From positions 17,709,548 through 17,773,547 of the forward strand of contig NC_084772.1 of NCBI RefSeq assembly GCF_028858725.1: DNA of 64,000 nucleotides, given 5' to 3'. This document shows, piece after piece, positions 62,005-64,000 of this stretch. Below the pieces are notes generated by a model. The model had not been told where the DNA came from, made no database searches, and saw only the letters and a list, made by a program, of their open reading frames with translations. The translations under genes were made by a program, and so were the position numbers. The stretch is from Colius striatus (Eukaryota; Chordata; Aves; Coliiformes; Coliidae). The first letter of the stretch is position 1. Each line of letters begins with the position of its first letter.

Positions 62005-64000
62005 GGCGCGGGCAGCGCGGGGGTGGCGGGAGGGCTCGGGCCCCGGGGACTGCGGCCCAGCGCAGGCCTCGCTTCCAGCCACCTCTCTGTAAGTCGCTGG
62101 AAGAGATTTTCCTGAATTCCGTTTACAGATGGATGACTTGTCTTTTTTATTTCACTAGAAAAGGGGGAAAATTCTTGTTTAAAAGAGGGGAAGCCTTCCA
62201 GGCTGTCACAGGGGTGTCAGCAGGGAGGCCAGGTGCCTGGCTAGTGGCCGATGTGCCATTTTCTGCCTCAGTCTCCCGGTGCACTGTGGCTACTACCAAA
62301 GCATCTGCCAGACAAGGCTGTGGAGCGAGGGGCTGCAGTGAGTTTGCAGAATTTCCCAGTCAGGACCAGGATCTACAGGTGCAAACAAATGCTCCCAGGT
62401 GCCAGAGGTCAGGACCATCTGCTGTCACCTCAGCAGGGTCAGGCTCTGGTAATGTGGAGGGCATAGGGCATCCGTCCAGCCATCCTGTTTACCTAATCCT
62501 GCTTAAGCAAAGCCTGGCTCAGCGAGGTGCTGGATCCACATTCAGAGCCACGCTGACCCACTTGTGTTCATTGCCCTTCGGGTTTGAGGGCTTGATGGGG
62601 CAGGGTTAAGGGACAGGTTTTGTGTTTGAGCTCAAAAAGGCAAGAGTAGGGATACCACCAGGTGAAACTGTGTTTCATCATGCTGTAAAAAATGATTGAT
62701 TGGTTTCAAGCAAAAGGTAGGTTTTTTATTTCTTAAATTTTGAACCATATTTCAGGTGTCAAAGCATTTAGAAGAGTGTCACATACTGATTGAACTGCAA
62801 CCCTCTGAGAGGTTTTAAAAAGAGAGTGTTTTGTTTTAAAATCCACATGGTATGTTGTAAAGGTTTGTTGGGATCTGCTGTTTGTTTCGGTAGGATTGGT
62901 CCCATAGAGCTGCTTGTGCTCAGGTCAGCAGGGAATTTGTGGACCTGCATCAAAGGAACTAGAGAGGGCAAGAGTTGAATCCATCACTTCTGCCTGCACC
63001 CCAAGCAACAGTTTCAGGCTTACTCCTGTTAACAGTCTATTTGAATTTGTTATGCAAAGGTATCAGTGCAGAAGCCAGCTATCCAAATTTTATAAACACT
63101 TCCGTCAGTGACTGATATCACAAAAATGGCTGAATTTAGTCAGACAAATTGAAGAAAGTCATATTTTGCCATATAAAAATATATCAATAAAAATTACAGA
63201 GCATGCTGTCTTCTGCCTGCAAAGTTCTGGATTAAATTATACTATCAGTAAACATAGTATTTTCCTTTTCAAACTTCCTTTTTCAGCTGAATTCAGGTTG
63301 TACTGGTGCCAAAACTGGGTGCTGATTTTCCAGGATTTAGGCATATATCTGTTTGCAGGATGAGGACATCTACAAATACAACTCCTGAGTGGTAAAACCA
63401 ATATCAGTGTGATTGTGATGGGCTGTAAGATCAGAGTTCTAACGTTTTGGGTCTTCTGTAGGACTGAAATCTGACTTTGGTGGTTTTTTTAACTGTATTT
63501 TTGTGTTCCTTGAAAGGATTGTGTGTCCTGAACAGCGCATGTAATGTCAAGTTCTTGTAAAACCTTTTGTCTTTGAGAGCACCTTTATCACCTGAGGGTC
63601 TGCTACAATCAGAATTACAAATTCTGAAGGGGAAAAAAGGATCTGCAGACTTGATGGGACAAGAGTATTTAATTTCTCTAGCTCACTGTTTCTAATTTAA
63701 TGGAAATAATAGCAAGACCACTTTCTGTAGGATTAGTAACTTGCTTTTCATTTCCCAGGTTTTTGATACCTGTGTTTTGATAGAAACAGAATATTAAAGA
63801 ACTGCACTGTCAGCATCTATTGAGTGTCTCACATTTTAGAGTATTAGGGCCCTGATCTTATAAAAAAAGTCATCTTGTCTATTGCTAGTGCACGGTTATA
63901 AAGCTAGAACTGCAGAACTAGGATCTTGAAGTGTTCCTGATTAAAGCATGTTAAGTGGTGTACTTCATGAAGAAAGACGAAGTGTCTTTTAGTTAAACTC
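62005..64000. other. 3' flank of the PPP1R3-family gene
   Basis: Probable 3' UTR followed by intergenic sequence. AATAAA at 63186-63191 is a possible polyadenylation signal. No further gene was recognised before the window ends. Confidence 0.5.

Noticed and set aside
61018-62082. 354-residue antisense frame over the PPP1R3 gene
   Set aside because: It mirrors a high-GC coding exon. The composition is low-complexity, and the sense strand has clear RVxF and CBM21 signatures.
1-64000. CRISPR array, prokaryotic operon, tRNA or rRNA genes
   Set aside because: No regularly spaced repeats, no ribosome-binding-site gene strings and no recognisable RNA gene were seen; the window is eukaryotic. Small ncRNAs such as snoRNAs or microRNAs in introns cannot be excluded by eye.

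Overview
The window is ordinary vertebrate nuclear DNA, most likely from a bird. It holds spliced genes with GT-AG introns, CpG-island promoters in an AT-rich background, several CR1 LINE fragments (the standard avian retroposon), and two LTR fragments that resemble endogenous-retrovirus families I associate with Neoaves. The bird call is strong. The Neoaves refinement is inference from remembered repeat consensus sequences.

Four protein-coding genes can be supported. CMC2 lies on the minus strand (coding exons between 16865 and 22866, untranslated first exon near 27.63 kb). CENPN lies on the plus strand (28362-35399, ten coding exons, 345 residues). ATMIN/ASCIZ lies on the plus strand (37489-45628, four coding exons, 795 residues). 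An intronless glycogen-targeting PP1 regulatory subunit of the PPP1R3 family, closest to PPP1R3E, lies on the plus strand (61048-62004, 318 residues). CMC2, CENPN and ATMIN keep the order and orientation known from human 16q23. CMC2 and CENPN are head-to-head and share one CpG-island promoter with paired CCAAT boxes and a CHR-like site.

Layout: 1-10.5 kb is AT-rich with no recognisable exon. 10.53-11.13 kb is an orphan CpG island with a YY1-type motif. 12.37-13.60 kb holds two LTR fragments. 16.8-27.7 kb is CMC2 with long introns and an old CR1. 27.56-28.13 kb is the bidirectional promoter. 28.1-36.5 kb is CENPN with a CR1 in an intron. 37.3-51.06 kb is ATMIN with a CR1 in intron 1 and an apparent 5.4 kb 3' UTR. 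51-60.4 kb is intergenic with a second orphan CpG island at 55.03-55.56 kb. 60.5-62.1 kb is the CpG-rich PPP1R3 gene, followed by about 2 kb with no further gene seen.

The genes are functionally unrelated (mitochondrial cytochrome oxidase biogenesis, centromere assembly, DNA-damage/DYNLL1 transcription control, glycogen metabolism) and are not an operon. No prokaryotic-type system, CRISPR array or tRNA was seen. The most unusual raw-sequence signal is a perfect 32-bp direct repeat placed on either side of the CMC2-CENPN promoter, one copy in an intron of each gene. The two orphan CpG islands and the PPP1R3 gene beside ATMIN come next.
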